NCBI RefSeq assembly: GCF_029840635.1 | Contig: NZ_JAOCCU010000011.1 | Coordinates: 1 to 64,000 of the forward strand | From: Mitsuaria sp. GD03876 | GTDB lineage: Bacteria > Pseudomonadota > Gammaproteobacteria > Burkholderiales > Burkholderiaceae_C | Reading direction: 5' to 3' | Length of the DNA stretch: 64,000 bases | In this document: in pieces, positions 46,756 to 58,900 of the stretch | How the letters are laid out: each line of letters starts with the position of its first letter | Position numbering within the stretch: position 1 is the stretch's first letter | Notes under the pieces: generated by a model | Told to the model about the DNA's origin: nothing | Database searches by the model: none | Seen by the model: only the letters and a program-made list of their open reading frames with translations | Translations under genes and position numbers: made by a program

Positions 46756-46992
46756 TCAGCGGCGCGGACCCCAATGGCCCGGGACCCAGCGGCGGCCGCC
46801 GCCGCGGTACTCCCAGACGCCCTCGAACCAGATGTAGCCCGCGACCGGCGGGCCGCCGTAGGCGGGGCCGCCGCCGTCATAACCGGCGTCGTAGCCGCGG
46901 TAGCGGTGCGCCGGCACGACGACGCAGCCGGTCAGCGACGCGACGAGCGGCGCGGCCGCCAACACGACGAACAAGGGACGAAGCCTGCGCAT
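46756..46992 (-). CDS. Small lipoprotein with YxWxxW-type repeats
   Basis: Protein of 78 aa. Start at 46992, set by AGGAGG 7 bases upstream; an in-frame ATG at 47016 is less likely. The signal peptide ends in the lipobox LTGC. The mature part is short and rich in Gly and Tyr, ending in YIWFEGVWEYRGGGRRWVPGHW, as in the YXWGXW-repeat lipoproteins common in Burkholderiales. Their function is unknown. Confidence 0.8.
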   Translation of the reverse strand: MRRLRPLFVVLAAAPLVASLTGCVVVPAHRYRGYDAGYDGGGPAYGGPPVAGYIWFEGVWEYRGGGRRWVPGHWGPRR

Positions 46993-47123
46993 GAGGGACC
47001 TCCTGGTGGTCTGCATGCGTCTGCCAACGCTTGCCAGGAAGCCCTCGATGACGCGCGGGGCCGGACATTACCGGGCGGACAACAAGTAACCGCCGCCAGG
47101 TACCGGGCGCCCCGCGGGGCCGA

Positions 47124-47726
47124 TCAATACGGGCCGTGGGCCAGCCAGTGCTCGAGCTGCGGCAGGCGGTCGTTGCCCCAGAAGCGCTCGCCCTCGACGA
47201 TGAAGAACGGCGAGCCGAAGACGCCGCGCGCCTCCGCCAGGTCGATCTCCGCCTTCAGCCGGGCGCGGGTGGCGGAGTCGTTGGCCAGCGCCTGGAGCTG
47301 GTCGGGGGTGATGTGCTGCGTGGCGCAGAGGTCCTGCAGCACCTCGCCCTGGGCGATGTTGCGGTCGTCGACGAAGTAGGCGCGGTAGACGTCGCGCGCG
47401 AACTGGCGGCCCTGCTCGGGATTGCGGTCGTTGAACCAGTGGAACAGCCGCGCGGCCATCTCGGTGTGCAGGCCCAGCGAGGACGGCGTGTTGTAGGGCA
47501 CCTGCATGTAGGCGGCCAGCCGGGCCACGTCGCGGCGGATGTAGTCGCTGCGCATGACGCTGTTGGGGATGCGGATGCGCTCCAGCGACTGGAAGTTGGC
47601 GTCCAGCACGATGGCGTGCCAGTTGACGGTGCGGCTGTACTTGGCGGCGAGCGCGTCGATGTGCTGCGCGGCGATGTAGCCGTAGGGGGAGGCGAAGTCG
47701 AAGTAGAAGTCGATGGGGGCAGACAT
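47124..47726 (-). CDS. DsbA-family 2-hydroxychromene-2-carboxylate isomerase-like protein
   Basis: Protein of 200 aa with a thioredoxin-like fold. It opens with IDFYFDFASPYGYIAAQ, in which Ser replaces the catalytic Cys of DsbA, as in the glutathione-dependent HCCA isomerases; GVFGSPFFIVEGERFWGNDRL near the end carries the conserved cis-Pro. The reaction in naphthalene degradation is not supported by context, so the true substrate is unknown. The ATG at 47726 has AGGAG upstream. Confidence 0.9.
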   Translation of the reverse strand: MSAPIDFYFDFASPYGYIAAQHIDALAAKYSRTVNWHAIVLDANFQSLERIRIPNSVMRSDYIRRDVARLAAYMQVPYNTPSSLGLHTEMAARLFHWFNDRNPEQGRQFARDVYRAYFVDDRNIAQGEVLQDLCATQHITPDQLQALANDSATRARLKAEIDLAEARGVFGSPFFIVEGERFWGNDRLPQLEHWLAHGPY

Positions 47727-47928
47727 GCGGGCTCCTGTGAGGCGCGCGGATTGTAGGAGGCGGGTCCGCGCACGCCAGCCGCCCGTTCGGGCGGCTAGCG
47801 CAGAGCCCGTCCCGCCGTCAATCACCCCCCGGCACCCCCCTCGCCGCGAGGATCCGCCGGTTGCGTTCCGATACAGTCCTTTACTTCAGTTCGCCGCTGC
47901 CGTGCGCCCTTCGTGAGGGATGTCACGC

Positions 47929-48052
47929 CCGGCGGGCTTTCCAGGGCAAAACCGGCGCGAGCCGGCGACGCAAAGCCTCCGGTCTCGATGCCGACATCCC
48001 CGATGTCGCGGTCCGAGATAGCGGGGTTGCCGGACCGGATCCCCTCCGTCCG
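47929..48052 (+). promoter_or_regulatory. Cyclic-di-GMP-I (GEMM-I) riboswitch upstream of the TPS operon
   Basis: The conserved core is clear: AGGGCAAA (47943-47950); a P2 stem CCGGC/GCCGG closed by a GCGA GNRA tetraloop (47952-47965); GACGCAAAGCCTCCGG (47967-47982); a P3 arm closed by CTCG/CGAG and a distal CGACAT/ATGTCG hairpin; and TAGCGGGGTTGCCGG (48019-48033). P1 can pair CCGGC (47929-47933) or GGC (47935-47937) with GCCGG (48029-48033). These blocks match the Vc2 aptamer closely. Downstream, CGGA-C-CGGA and TCCG-TCCG (48031-48052) can form an 8-bp stem with one bulge that shares P1 bases, a candidate expression platform. No T-run follows it, so the sign of control is unclear. It lies about 70 nt before tpsB in a 395-bp gap (47727-48121) with no other gene; the promoter was not identified with confidence. 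Confidence 0.92.
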
Positions 48053-48121
48053 TGATGCATTGCCGATCCGCCTCGCCGGCCCCTGGGTTGAAAAAACAAC
48101 GCCCAACAACGGCAGGCAGGG

Positions 48122-49930
48122 ATGCGGAAGAAGTATGAACAGCGGGTGCGCGCGCGACGCGGCCCGGCCGTCGGCATGCAGCCGGCGATCACGATCGCGA
48201 TGGCCGCGGCGCTCGCCGCGCTCGCCCCGGCGGCCCGGGGCCAGGTCTTGCCCGCGGGCACGGTCGATCCGGACGCGCAGCGCCAGCTGCAGCAGCAGCG
48301 CGAGGCCCAGCAGCGCCAGGCGCTCGAGCGCGAACCCGACGTGCGCCTGCGCGCCAGCCCGCCGCCGGCCCGCCAGCGCCTGCGCGACGACGAATCCCCC
48401 TGCTTCCCGATCCGCGAGATCGAACTGCGCGGCGTCGAGGACCAGCCGCGCATGGCCCGCGAGATCCGCGCGCTCGACGGCCCGCAGGGCGACGACTCGC
48501 CGATCGGCCGCTGCCTGGGCGCCACCGGCGTCGCGACGCTGGTCACGCGGCTGCAGGACGCGCTGATCGAGGATGGCTTCATCACCACCCGCGTGCTCGC
48601 GCCGCCGCAGGACCTGTCCAGCGGCCGGCTGGTGCTGGCCGTCGTGCCGGGCCGCGTGCACGCGATCCGCCTGCGCGAGGGCACCTCGCCGCAGGTGCGC
48701 CTGGCCAACGCGCTGCCGGTCCGGCCCGGCGATGTGCTGAACCTGCGCGACATGGAGCAGGCGCTGGAGAACCTCCAGCGTGTCCCCGGCGCGCAGGCCG
48801 ACATCCAGGTCGAGCCCGCGCAGGGCACGGCGGAGCCGGGCTACAGCGACCTGGCCGTCAGCTGGCAGGGCGGCCGGCAATGGCGCTGGCAGGTCTCGCT
48901 CGACGACAGCGGCAGCGCGGCGACGGGTCGTTACCCGCTGGCGCTGACCGCCTCGCTGGACCATGCGCTGACGCTCAACGATCTCTTCTACGTCACGCTG
49001 AACCGCGATGCCGACTGGCTCGCGCGCCGCGTCGACCCGCGCGACGGCCCGCACAAGGGCACCGGGGGCCATGTGCTGCATTACTCGCTGCCCTGGGGCC
49101 ATGCGCTGCTGAGCCTGACCGTCAGCCGCAGCGGCTACCGCCAGGTCGTCATCGGCGCCAACCAGACCTACGTCTACCGCGGCGCCAGCAGCAACGGCGA
49201 GCTGAAGCTGACCCGCATGCTCTGGCGCGACGGCCAGTACAAGTTCAGCGGCTTCGTGAAGCTGTTCGGCCGCGGCTCGCGCAACTACATCGACGACACC
49301 GAGGTCGAGGTCCAGCGCCGCCGCACCGGCGGCTGGGAGGCCGGCGTGACGCTGCGCCGGCAGGCCGGCGGCGTCGGCAGCGAGCTGGAGCTGAGCATGA
49401 AGCGCGGCACCGGCGCCTTCCACGCGCTGACCGCGCCGGAGGAGGACTTCGGCGAGGGCGATTCGCGCGTGCGGCTGCTGCAGGGCAGCGCCGGCCTCAA
49501 CGGCGCGGTGCCGCTGGGCAGCCGGCAACTGCTGCTGAGCAGCTCGGTGCGCGCGCAGTTCGCGATGAACCGGCTCACGCCGCAGGACCGCTTCTCGATC
49601 GGCGGCCGCTACACGGTGCGCGGCTTCGGCAGCGACGCGTCGCTCTCGGCCGACAACGGCCTGCTGTGGCGCAACGAGGCCGAGCTGCCCTTGAGCGCGC
49701 CGCGGCAGGCGCCGGCGGTGTCGATGTACCTCGGCGTCGACGCCGGCCTGGTGGGCGGCCACGGCGCCGATCGCCTGGCCGGCCGCCACCTGACCGGCGC
49801 GGTGATCGGCTCGCGCGTGCGCGCGCAGGGCGTCTCGCTCGACGTCTTCGCCGGCGCGCCGCTGTGGCAGCCCGCCCGATTCCCCGTGGCCCGCGTCGTC
49901 GCGGGCTTCACCCTGACCTATTCCCGTTGA
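48122..49930 (+). CDS. Two-partner secretion transporter TpsB (ShlB/FhaC/CdiB family)
   Basis: Outer-membrane transporter of 602 aa that exports the TpsA partner. After a signal peptide (ITIAMAAALAALAPAARG) comes a Gln-rich N-terminal segment as in FhaC (helix 1 and linker), two POTRA domains (about 95-250, with CFPIREIELRGVE), then a 16-strand-type barrel with the conserved loop motif TVRGFG near residue 500. The ATG at 48122 is used (weak GGCAGG upstream); 48176 is an alternative. TpsA follows after 36 bp. It is the first gene behind the c-di-GMP riboswitch. Confidence 0.93.
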   Translation: MRKKYEQRVRARRGPAVGMQPAITIAMAAALAALAPAARGQVLPAGTVDPDAQRQLQQQREAQQRQALEREPDVRLRASPPPARQRLRDDESPCFPIREIELRGVEDQPRMAREIRALDGPQGDDSPIGRCLGATGVATLVTRLQDALIEDGFITTRVLAPPQDLSSGRLVLAVVPGRVHAIRLREGTSPQVRLANALPVRPGDVLNLRDMEQALENLQRVPGAQADIQVEPAQGTAEPGYSDLAVSWQGGRQWRWQVSLDDSGSAATGRYPLALTASLDHALTLNDLFYVTLNRDADWLARRVDPRDGPHKGTGGHVLHYSLPWGHALLSLTVSRSGYRQVVIGANQTYVYRGASSNGELKLTRMLWRDGQYKFSGFVKLFGRGSRNYIDDTEVEVQRRRTGGWEAGVTLRRQAGGVGSELELSMKRGTGAFHALTAPEEDFGEGDSRVRLLQGSAGLNGAVPLGSRQLLLSSSVRAQFAMNRLTPQDRFSIGGRYTVRGFGSDASLSADNGLLWRNEAELPLSAPRQAPAVSMYLGVDAGLVGGHGADRLAGRHLTGAVIGSRVRAQGVSLDVFAGAPLWQPARFPVARVVAGFTLTYSR

Positions 49931-49966
49931 CCCGCCCGGGTCGACCGCTTTCCCGTTGAGCTCGCG

Positions 49967-52900
49967 ATGAACCGTCTCCAGTACCGAATCGTCTTCAACA
50001 AGCAACGTGGCCAACTGATGGCCGTGGCCGAGACCGCCGTCAGCCAGACCAAGGGCGGGGCCGGGGAGAGCGAGGCGCCCGCGCGGCGCGCGCTGGCGGC
50101 GGCCGAGACGGTCGTGCCGGTCTCGCGGGGACCGCCGGCGCTGATCGCGCTGGCCGCGGCGCTGGCGATGGGCGCGACGATCACGCTCGCCCCGGACGCG
50201 TTCGCGCAGGTCAAGGCCGATCCCAACGCGCCGAAGAACCAGCAGCCGACGGTGGTCAACAGCGCCAACGGCACGGTGCAGGTGAACATCCAGACGCCGA
50301 GCGCGGCGGGCGTCTCGCGCAACACCTACAGCCAGTTCGACGTCGACAAGCGCGGCGTGATCCTGAACAACGCGCGGACCGACGCGAGCACGCAGCTCGG
50401 CGGCTACGTGCAGGGCAACCCGTGGCTGGCCAAGGGCGCCGCGCGGGTGATCCTCAACGAGGTCAACAGCAGCGCGCCGAGCCAGCTCAAGGGCTATGTC
50501 GAGGTCGCCGGCCAGCGGGCCGAGGTGATCATCGCGAATCCGGCCGGCATCCAGGTGGACGGCGCGGGCTTCATCAACGCGAGCGCCGCGGTGCTGACCA
50601 CCGGCACGCCGCGCTTCAACGCCGACGGCAGCATCGCCGGCTACGGCGTGCAGGGCGGCCTGATCCGTGTCGACGGGCAGGGCCTGGACGGCTCGCAGGC
50701 CGACTACACCGCGCTGCTGGCGCGGGCGGTGGAACTCAACGCCGGCCTGTGGGCCAAGGACGCGCGCATCCAGACCGGCACGCAGGTCATGACGGTGGAA
50801 GGCGCGGCGGCGGGCCAGGGCGCCGGCGAGGCGCTGGCGCCGACCGGCGAGCGCCCGCGCTACGCGCTGGACAGCACCGCGCTGGGCGGCATCTACGCGC
50901 AGCGGATCACGCTGGTGGGCACGGAAGCGGGCCTGGGCGTGCGGCAGGCCGGCCAGGTGGTCGGCGGCCAGTTGACGCTGCGGGCCGATGGCTGGCTCGA
51001 GAACACCGGCACCGTGTACGCCCAGGAGGGCGATGCCCAGGGCGCGCCCGCGCTGACGGTGCAGTCGAACACCGGCGTGCGCAATGCGGGTTGGGTGGCG
51101 TCGCGCGGCAGCGCGGACGTGCAGGCGCCGCGGTTGACCGGCGAGGCCGGCAGCGTCACGGCGGCGGGCATGAATCCGGATGGCACGCTGGTGGCCGGCG
51201 GCGGCAGCCTGTCGATGAGCGCGACGCAGTCGGTGGCGCAGGCGGGGCAGTTGCTGGCGGCGGATCGTCTGACCGTGCATGCGCCCGACATCGACCTGGG
51301 TGGCGCGCAGGCGCAAGCGACCTCGGTGTCGATCGCCGGCGGCGCGGTCGCGGCACGCGAGGCGCTGGTGATCGCCACCGACCGCCTCGACATCGCCGGC
51401 ACCGCCGCCGTCGACCTGACGCGCACGCGTGCGCAGGCTGCCGCGATCACGGCGTCCGCATCGTCGCTGACCGCCGACGGCGCGACGCTGCAGGCCGGGC
51501 AGGCGCTGACGCTGCGGGCCGAGGGGACGCTCAGCACGCGAGCGGCGAGCCTCGTCGCGGACCAGTTGTCCGTGACGGCGCACGACGTGGATCTGCGCCA
51601 GGGCGAATGGCTGAGCCTGGGCACCGGCGCGCTGACGGTGCGCCTCGCTGGCGCGCTGCAGGCGGATGGGGCGCGCATCGCGACCAACGCGTCGGAGCTG
51701 CTGCTGGCGGCCGACACGATCAGCGCGCAGCGCGCGCGGGTCGAGCACTACGGCGCCGGCGCGCTGACGCTGGGCACCGGGCTGCTGGACCTCGGCGCGG
51801 CGCAGGTGCTGACCAACGGCGACTTCCGGATCGAGGCGACGCAGGCGCTGCTGGACCGCGCCGACCTGTCGGCGCCGACACTGGCCTGGCATGCCGGCCA
51901 GCTGTCGCATCGCGAGGCGCGCACGCGCGTCACCGGCACGGGCGCGTCGAGCGTCGTCGTCGACGGTGCGATCGACAACACGCAAGGGCGGATCGAGGCG
52001 AACAGCGACGTCCTGTCGCTGCGCGGCGCATCGATCGACAACAACGCTGGCGTGCTGTCCACCAGCGGTAACGCGCTGCGCGTGGATGCCGGCACGGTGA
52101 CGAATCGCGCCGGGCAGATCCTGTCGGCCGGCCGGCTCGAGGCCGGCCGCATCGATGGCAACGGCGCGGGTCGACTGGACCTGCTCGACAACACCGGCGG
52201 CCGGATCGGCGCCGCCGAGATCGCGCTGAACGCGGCGCGGGGCCTCAATGCCGCCGGCACGGTGTCGGCGGACGGCGCGGCGACGCTGACGCTGGGCGAC
52301 TGGAACAACGGCGACGGCCGTGTCGAAGCGCGGGCGCTCTCGTTGACGGCCGATCGCCTGGCCGGTGCCGGCACGGTGCACGCGCGTGGCGACGCCTCGA
52401 TCGCGGCCGGCACGCTCGAGACCGGCGGCACGATCGTCGCCGGCGGCGCGCTGTCGGTGCGCGCGGACCGGATGACGACCGCCGGCCTGCTGGCCGCGGG
52501 CGTGCGAGACGACGGCACCGTCGCGGGCAGCGGCGACCTGACGATCGATGCCGCCGGCGTGCTGCGCCACGGCGGCTCGCTGCTCGCGGGCGGCGCGCTG
52601 CGCGTGTCGTCCGACGCGCTGGCGCTGCAGGGCAGCGCGACGCAAGCCGGCCAGGTCGCGCTGACGGCGCGCGGCGGCGCGCTGAACCTCGACCACGCCA
52701 CGCTCTCCGCCGCCGGCGCGCTGGCGATCGACGCCGCGGGCCAGCTCGTCACGGACGAAGCGCGCGTCGCGGGCGCGCAGGTCGACCTCCGTGCCGCCGC
52801 CTGGCGCAATGTGGGCGGCGACGTCGTCCAGACCAGCGCCGCGGGCACGATGTCCGCGCAGGTCGCCGGGCAACTGGACAACGCCGGCGGCCGCATCGGC

Positions 52901-55900
52901 GCGAACGGTCGTCAGCTGACGATCGGCGCCGCGGCGCTGGACAACACGCGAGGCCGCATCGCGCAGGCGGGCGGGGCGCTGGCGATCGATGCCGGACGGA
53001 TCGACGGCGCGGGAGGGGAGCTGTTGGCGCAGGACGCGCTCGCGGTGCGCGCGACCGGCGCGGTGGATTTGTCGGCCGCGCTCACGCAGGCACGCGCGAT
53101 CGACCTGCGTGTCGCGACGCTGTCGCATCGCGGCGGCGACATGGCCGCGCGCGACGGCCTGACGCTGGCCGCGCAGTCGATCGACAACGACGGCGGCCGG
53201 CTGCAGGCCGGCCAGGTGCTGTCGCTGTCGGCCTCGACGCTGAACAACCGCGACGGGCAGGTGAATGGCGGCACGGTGACGATCGCCGCCGACACGTTGA
53301 CGAACGCGGGCCGTGGGTTGGTCAGCGCGGCCGAGCGCCTGACGGTGCGGGCCAACGCGGTCGACAACGAGGGCCACCTGCAGTCGCAGGGCGCGCTGAC
53401 GCTCGATGCGACGGGCGGGCTGGCCAACAGCGGCACGATCACCGGCCTTGGCGCCGTCGCCGTGACGGCGGGGCAATTGACCCAGACCGCGGCCGGGACG
53501 ATCGCGTCGCAGGCCGACCTGTCGGTCGAGGTCGTCACGCTTCAGAACGCGGGCACCTTCGCGGCCGGGCTGCGCGGCGACGGATCGACCGGCACCGCCG
53601 GCGACCTCGCGCTGCGGGCCACCGGCGCGATGCGCCAGGGCGGCAGCTTGTTCGCCGCCGGGGCAGTCTCGGCGCTGGGGGCGTCGCTCGACCTGAGCGG
53701 CAGCAGGACGCAGGCGGCGGGCATCGCGCTGACCGCCACGGCCGGCGACCTTTCGCTGGCCGGCGCCCAGGCGAGCACGCCGGGCGCGCTGTCGCTGACG
53801 GCCTCGGGCCGCCTGGACACCACGGGTGCGACGCTGACCGGCGCCGACGTCGCGGTGGCGGCGCGGCAATGGAACAACACCGGCGGCCAGGTCGCGCAGA
53901 CCGGCGCGGCGGGCCAACTGACGGCCACGATCGCCGATCGCATCGATAACGGTCTAGGCGTGATCGGCGCACAAGGCCGGGCGCTGTCGCTGCAGGCGGG
54001 TGAGCTGAACAACGCGGGCGGCCGCCTGGTGCAGACCGGCGGCGGCGACTTGTCGCTGCGGGCCGACCGCCTCGGCGGCGCGGCGGGCGAGATCCTCACC
54101 GAGGGCCGCCTCACGATCGCCGCTACCGGTGCGATCGATCTGAACCAAGCGACCACGCAGGCCTCGGCGATCGCGCTGAGCGGTGCCAGCCTGGATCACC
54201 GCAACGGCCGGATGCTGGCGCAGGGCGATGCGTCGCTGTCGGTCACGGGCGCGCTGCGAAACCAGTCGGGCCAGGTCAGCGCAGCCGGCGCGCTCGGCAT
54301 CGACGCCGGATCCCTCGAGAACCAGGCCGGTCAGCTGGACGGCCGGCGCGTGACGCTGGACGCCGCGTCGCTGAACAACGGCGCGCAGGGCCTCATCGCT
54401 TCGCGCGGCGACCTGACCATCCGGGCCGGCGAATGGACGAATGACGGGGCGGTGCAGTCGCAGGGTCGTGCGGACCTGACGGCGACTGGCACGCTCGCCA
54501 ACACCGGGACGATCCATGCGCAGGGCGATGCGGCGCTGACGGCCGGCGCGCTGACCCAGACGGCGACGGGCATCGTCGCCGCGCAGGGCGGCCTGACGGT
54601 GACCGCCGACGGCATCGCCAGCGCCGGCACGCTGGCGGCGGGCCTCAAGACCGACAACTCGCTGCAGGCGGGTGGTGACCTGCGGCTCGACGTGAGCGGC
54701 ACGCTGCAACAGAGCGGTCAGTTGCTGGCGTCCGGCGCGCTGGGTGCCACCGCGGCGCAACTGCAGCTCGACGGCAGCAAGGCGCAGGCGACCCGCGCGA
54801 CGCTCGTCGCCAACGGCGCTTCCGGACAGCCGGGCGCCATCGGTCTCGACCGCGCGACCTGGTCCATCCGGGACGCGCTGTCGCTGACCGCCACCGGCGC
54901 CGTCGGCAGCGATGCGGCGGCCATGGAGGCCGGCAGCATCGGCATGACGGCTTCGAGCTGGAGCAATGTTGCGGGGCGCTGGCTGCAGACGGCACCGGCG
55001 GGCGCGTTCACCGCGTCGCTCGGCGGTCTGCTCGACAACCGGCAAGGCGGGATCGCGGCCAACGGCGCGTCGCTGTCGCTGATGGCGGATCGCCTGGACA
55101 ACGGCGAGGGCCGCATCGCGCAAGCGGGCGGCGCGCTCGATGTGCGCGTCCGCCAGCTCGACGGCGCGCAAGGGCAGTTGCTGTCGGCCGGCGCGCTGAC
55201 GGTGACGGCCACCGGCGCGGTGACGCTCGACCGGGCGACGACCCAAGGCGGGAGCGTCCATCTGGGCGCCGCCAGCCTGAGCCACGACGGCGGCCAGTTG
55301 CTGAGCGCCGGCGACGCGGTGTTGCGCGTCGATGGCGACATCGGCAATCGCGGCGGCCGGATGCAGGCGGCGGGCACCTTGGACCTCGCGTCCGCGGGCC
55401 TGGACAACACCGCCGGACAACTGTCGGCCCAGACACTCGCGCTGCGCGCGGGCCGCGTCGACAACGGCGCGGGCGGCCTCCTCGGCGCGGCCGGCACGCT
55501 GAGCGTCGAAGCCGGCTGGCTGACCAATGCCGGCACCGTGCAGAGCGTGGGCGATGCCACGCTGACGGTGGCGGGCGCGTTCGACAACACCGGCATGGTC
55601 TACAGCCAGGGCCGCGTCACGCTGCAAGCGGACCAGCTGTACAACGCCGGCACGATCGCGGCGCAGGGCGCGCAGGGCGTCACCACCGGGCAACTGGGCG
55701 GCAACGGCGTCTTCGCCGCGGGCCTGCGTCCCGACAACACCCTCGCGGGCAGCGGCGACCTGTCGCTGTCGGCGACGCGGTCGCTGCAGTTTGGCGGAAC
55801 CGCGACGGCGGCCGGCGACCTGAGCGTCGCGGGACCGTCGCTGCAACTCCAGGACGCGCAGCTGCAGGCGCGCACGATGACGCTGCGCGCGCTGACCGGC

Positions 55901-58900
55901 GATCTCGCCCTCGACCGCGCGGCGGTCGCGGCCACGCAGTCGCTGACGATGTCGGCGGGCGGCGACCTGATCACGTCGCGCGCGCAGGTCAGTGCCAACA
56001 CCTTGCGCCTGGACGCCCAGGACTGGCTCAACGCCGGCGGGCGTGTCACGCAGCTGTCGCCGGCCGGCACGCTGCAGGCGACGCTGTCGGGCGACCTGGA
56101 CAACCGTGGTGGCACCATCGAATCCGCGGGGGCGCAGTTGACGCTGGGCGCGAACCTCGTCGACAACACGTCCGGACGCATCGCGCAAGCCGGCGGCAAC
56201 CTCGGCTTGCGCGCCACGCAGTGGAACGGCGCGCAAGGCCAGGTGCTGGCTTCGGGCGCGTTGGATTGGCAGGTCACCGGCGCGCTGACGGCGACTGGCG
56301 CGACGACGCAGGCCGACAGCGTCCGCATCGCCGCCGGCGGCCTCGCCCATGACGGTGGCCAGTTGGTCGCCGCGCAGGGCGCGACGCTCGACATCGACGG
56401 CACCCTGAGCAACCGCGGCGGCACGATCGCGGCCGGGGCGGCGCTGGACGTCGACGCGGCGACGCTGGCCAACACGGCCGGCGGCGTGATGCAGGCGGGT
56501 GGCGCGTTCCAGACACGGGTGATCGGCACGCTGGACAACCAGGGCGGCCGGCTGCGCAGCGGCGGCGACATGCAACTCGGCGCGGGCGCGCTGGACAACC
56601 GCGGCGGCTGGGCCGGTTCCGACGGACAGCTGACGGTGTCGGCCGCCGGTGCGGTGCAGAACCAGTCGGGCACGCTGCTGGCGCAGCAGGCGGTGACGAT
56701 CGGCGGCGGCTCGCTGGTCAACCAGGGCGGCCGCATCGCGAGCGTGCAAGGCGGCATTGGCCTGACGACGTCGGGCCTGCTCGACAACGCGCAGGGCTCG
56801 GTGCTGTCCGCGGCCGCGCTGACCGTGACGTCGACCGGCATGGTCAACCAGGGTGGCGAGATGGCTGGCACAACGGTGACGGCGGACGCGCGCGGCCAAT
56901 CCTTCGACAACCGCGGCGGACGGCTGCTGTCGAGCGACGCGATGACGGTGCGCAGCGGCGCGCTGAACAACCACGGCGGGCTGCTGCAGTCCGCGGGCGC
57001 GCTGACGGTCGACACTGCCGGCGCGGCGCTGACCAACACGGCCGATGCCGCGATCGCGGCGCCGACCGGCATGCGCGCGCAGGGCGCGCTGCGCATCGAC
57101 GCGGGCAGCGTCGACAACAGCGCCGGCATCGGCGGCAACGCGGTGACGATCAACGCGGGCTCGCTGACGAACCGCAATGCCATCTCCGGCCAGACGGTGG
57201 CGCTGGGGATCGCCGGCACACTGGACAACCGCGGCGGCCAGATCGTCGGCGCCCAGGGCGCGACGGCGACGGCGGCGCAGTTGCTGAACCAGGGCGGCCT
57301 GATCTACGGCGCGCAGTTGGTGGACCTGCGCGCGGGCGGGACGATCGACAACCGCGACACCAGCGGCGCGAACCTCGGCATCCAGGGCGGCGCGGTGACG
57401 CTGCGCGCGACCGGCATCGACAACCGCAACGGCCAGTTGCGCGCCGACGGCGACCTGCGCATTGCAGCGACGCAGTTCCTCGACAACGGCGGCGGCGTGC
57501 TGAGCGCGCTGGCGCAGGCGGCGATCGGCGACGGCGGCGCGGATCCGCGCGCGTCGACGCTGGATCTGCGCAATGGCGGCGGGAAGATTTGGGGCGGCAC
57601 CGGCGTGACGGCGTCGGCCGCGGGCCTGAACGGCGGCGGCGAGATCGCCAGCGGCGGTGCGCTGAACCTGACGCTGGTCGGCGGCCTGACCAACGGCGCG
57701 GGCACGTTGCTGCAATCGCGCGGCGACCTGTCGCTCACGCTGGGCGGCGACTTCATCAACCAGGGCGTGCTGCGCGCCAACGGCGCGTTGAGCGTGGACG
57801 CCCGCAACATCGATAACCAGGCCAGCGGCGAGCTCAGCAGCGCCGACACCCGGTTGACGACCTCGGGCACGCTGAGCAATCGCGGGCTGATCGACGGCGA
57901 CCGCGTTCGCATCGACGCGGGGCAGGTGCTGAACCTGGGCAGCGGCCGCATCTACGGCAGCGACTTGACGATCACCGGCGGCCAACTGACCAACGGCGCG
58001 GAGGGCGGCCAGTCGGCGGTGATCGCCTCGCGCGGCGCGATGGCGGTGGCGATGACCGGCGCGGTGGCCAACACGGCGCAGTCGATGATCTACGCGGACG
58101 GCGACCTGTCGCTGCGCGCGGGCAGCCTGCTCAACGAGAACGCGACGATCGAGGCGAGCCGCCTGCTGCAGCTCGACGTGACCGGCGCGGTCCGCAACGC
58201 GAGCGTGCATGACGGCGCGGACAGCCTGCCGCAGGACCCGGCGGCGCCGCGCGTGCTGGCCAGCAAGTCCTTCATCAGCAGCGGCGGCGACATGCGCATC
58301 ACCGCCGGCCAGGTCGTCAACAGCGGCGCGACGATCGAGGCGCGTGGCGACCTGCTGCTGCAGTCGGCCGACATCCAGAACCTGAACCCGTATCTGAAGT
58401 GGGCGCTGGTCAATGGCGAGACCACGACGGGCTGGGAGTTCCAGGCGCCGGGCAGCACGACGCGCTACAAGCCGGAGGACATCCGGGTGCTGTGGGCGGT
58501 GACCTTCTACAACGGATCCTGGGGCAGCGAATGGGGCAGCCCGGCGCAGAACTCGCTGGAGCCCTTCGTGTACGAGTTCCACCCGAAGAGCAAGAGCTGG
58601 TCGCAGGACACGTACAACCGCAAGATGCTGCTGCCGTCGGTGCGGTATCCCAACGAGGTGTTCGGCCGCTACCTGGGCGGGCTGGGCGGAGACACGGACG
58701 GCTCGGCGTATCGAGGCTTCGAGGTCAAGGCCAGCGGCGACCACCCGTACCGGGACTGCACGCCGGACGGCTGCACCGACACGACCATCACCGGCGCGCA
58801 CTATCCGGCCTCGGACCGGATCTGGTCGGACTTCGGCGTGACGCCGGGGGACGACGCGGGGCTGGATGCCGCGCTGCAGGCCTTCTACGACGACACCAAC

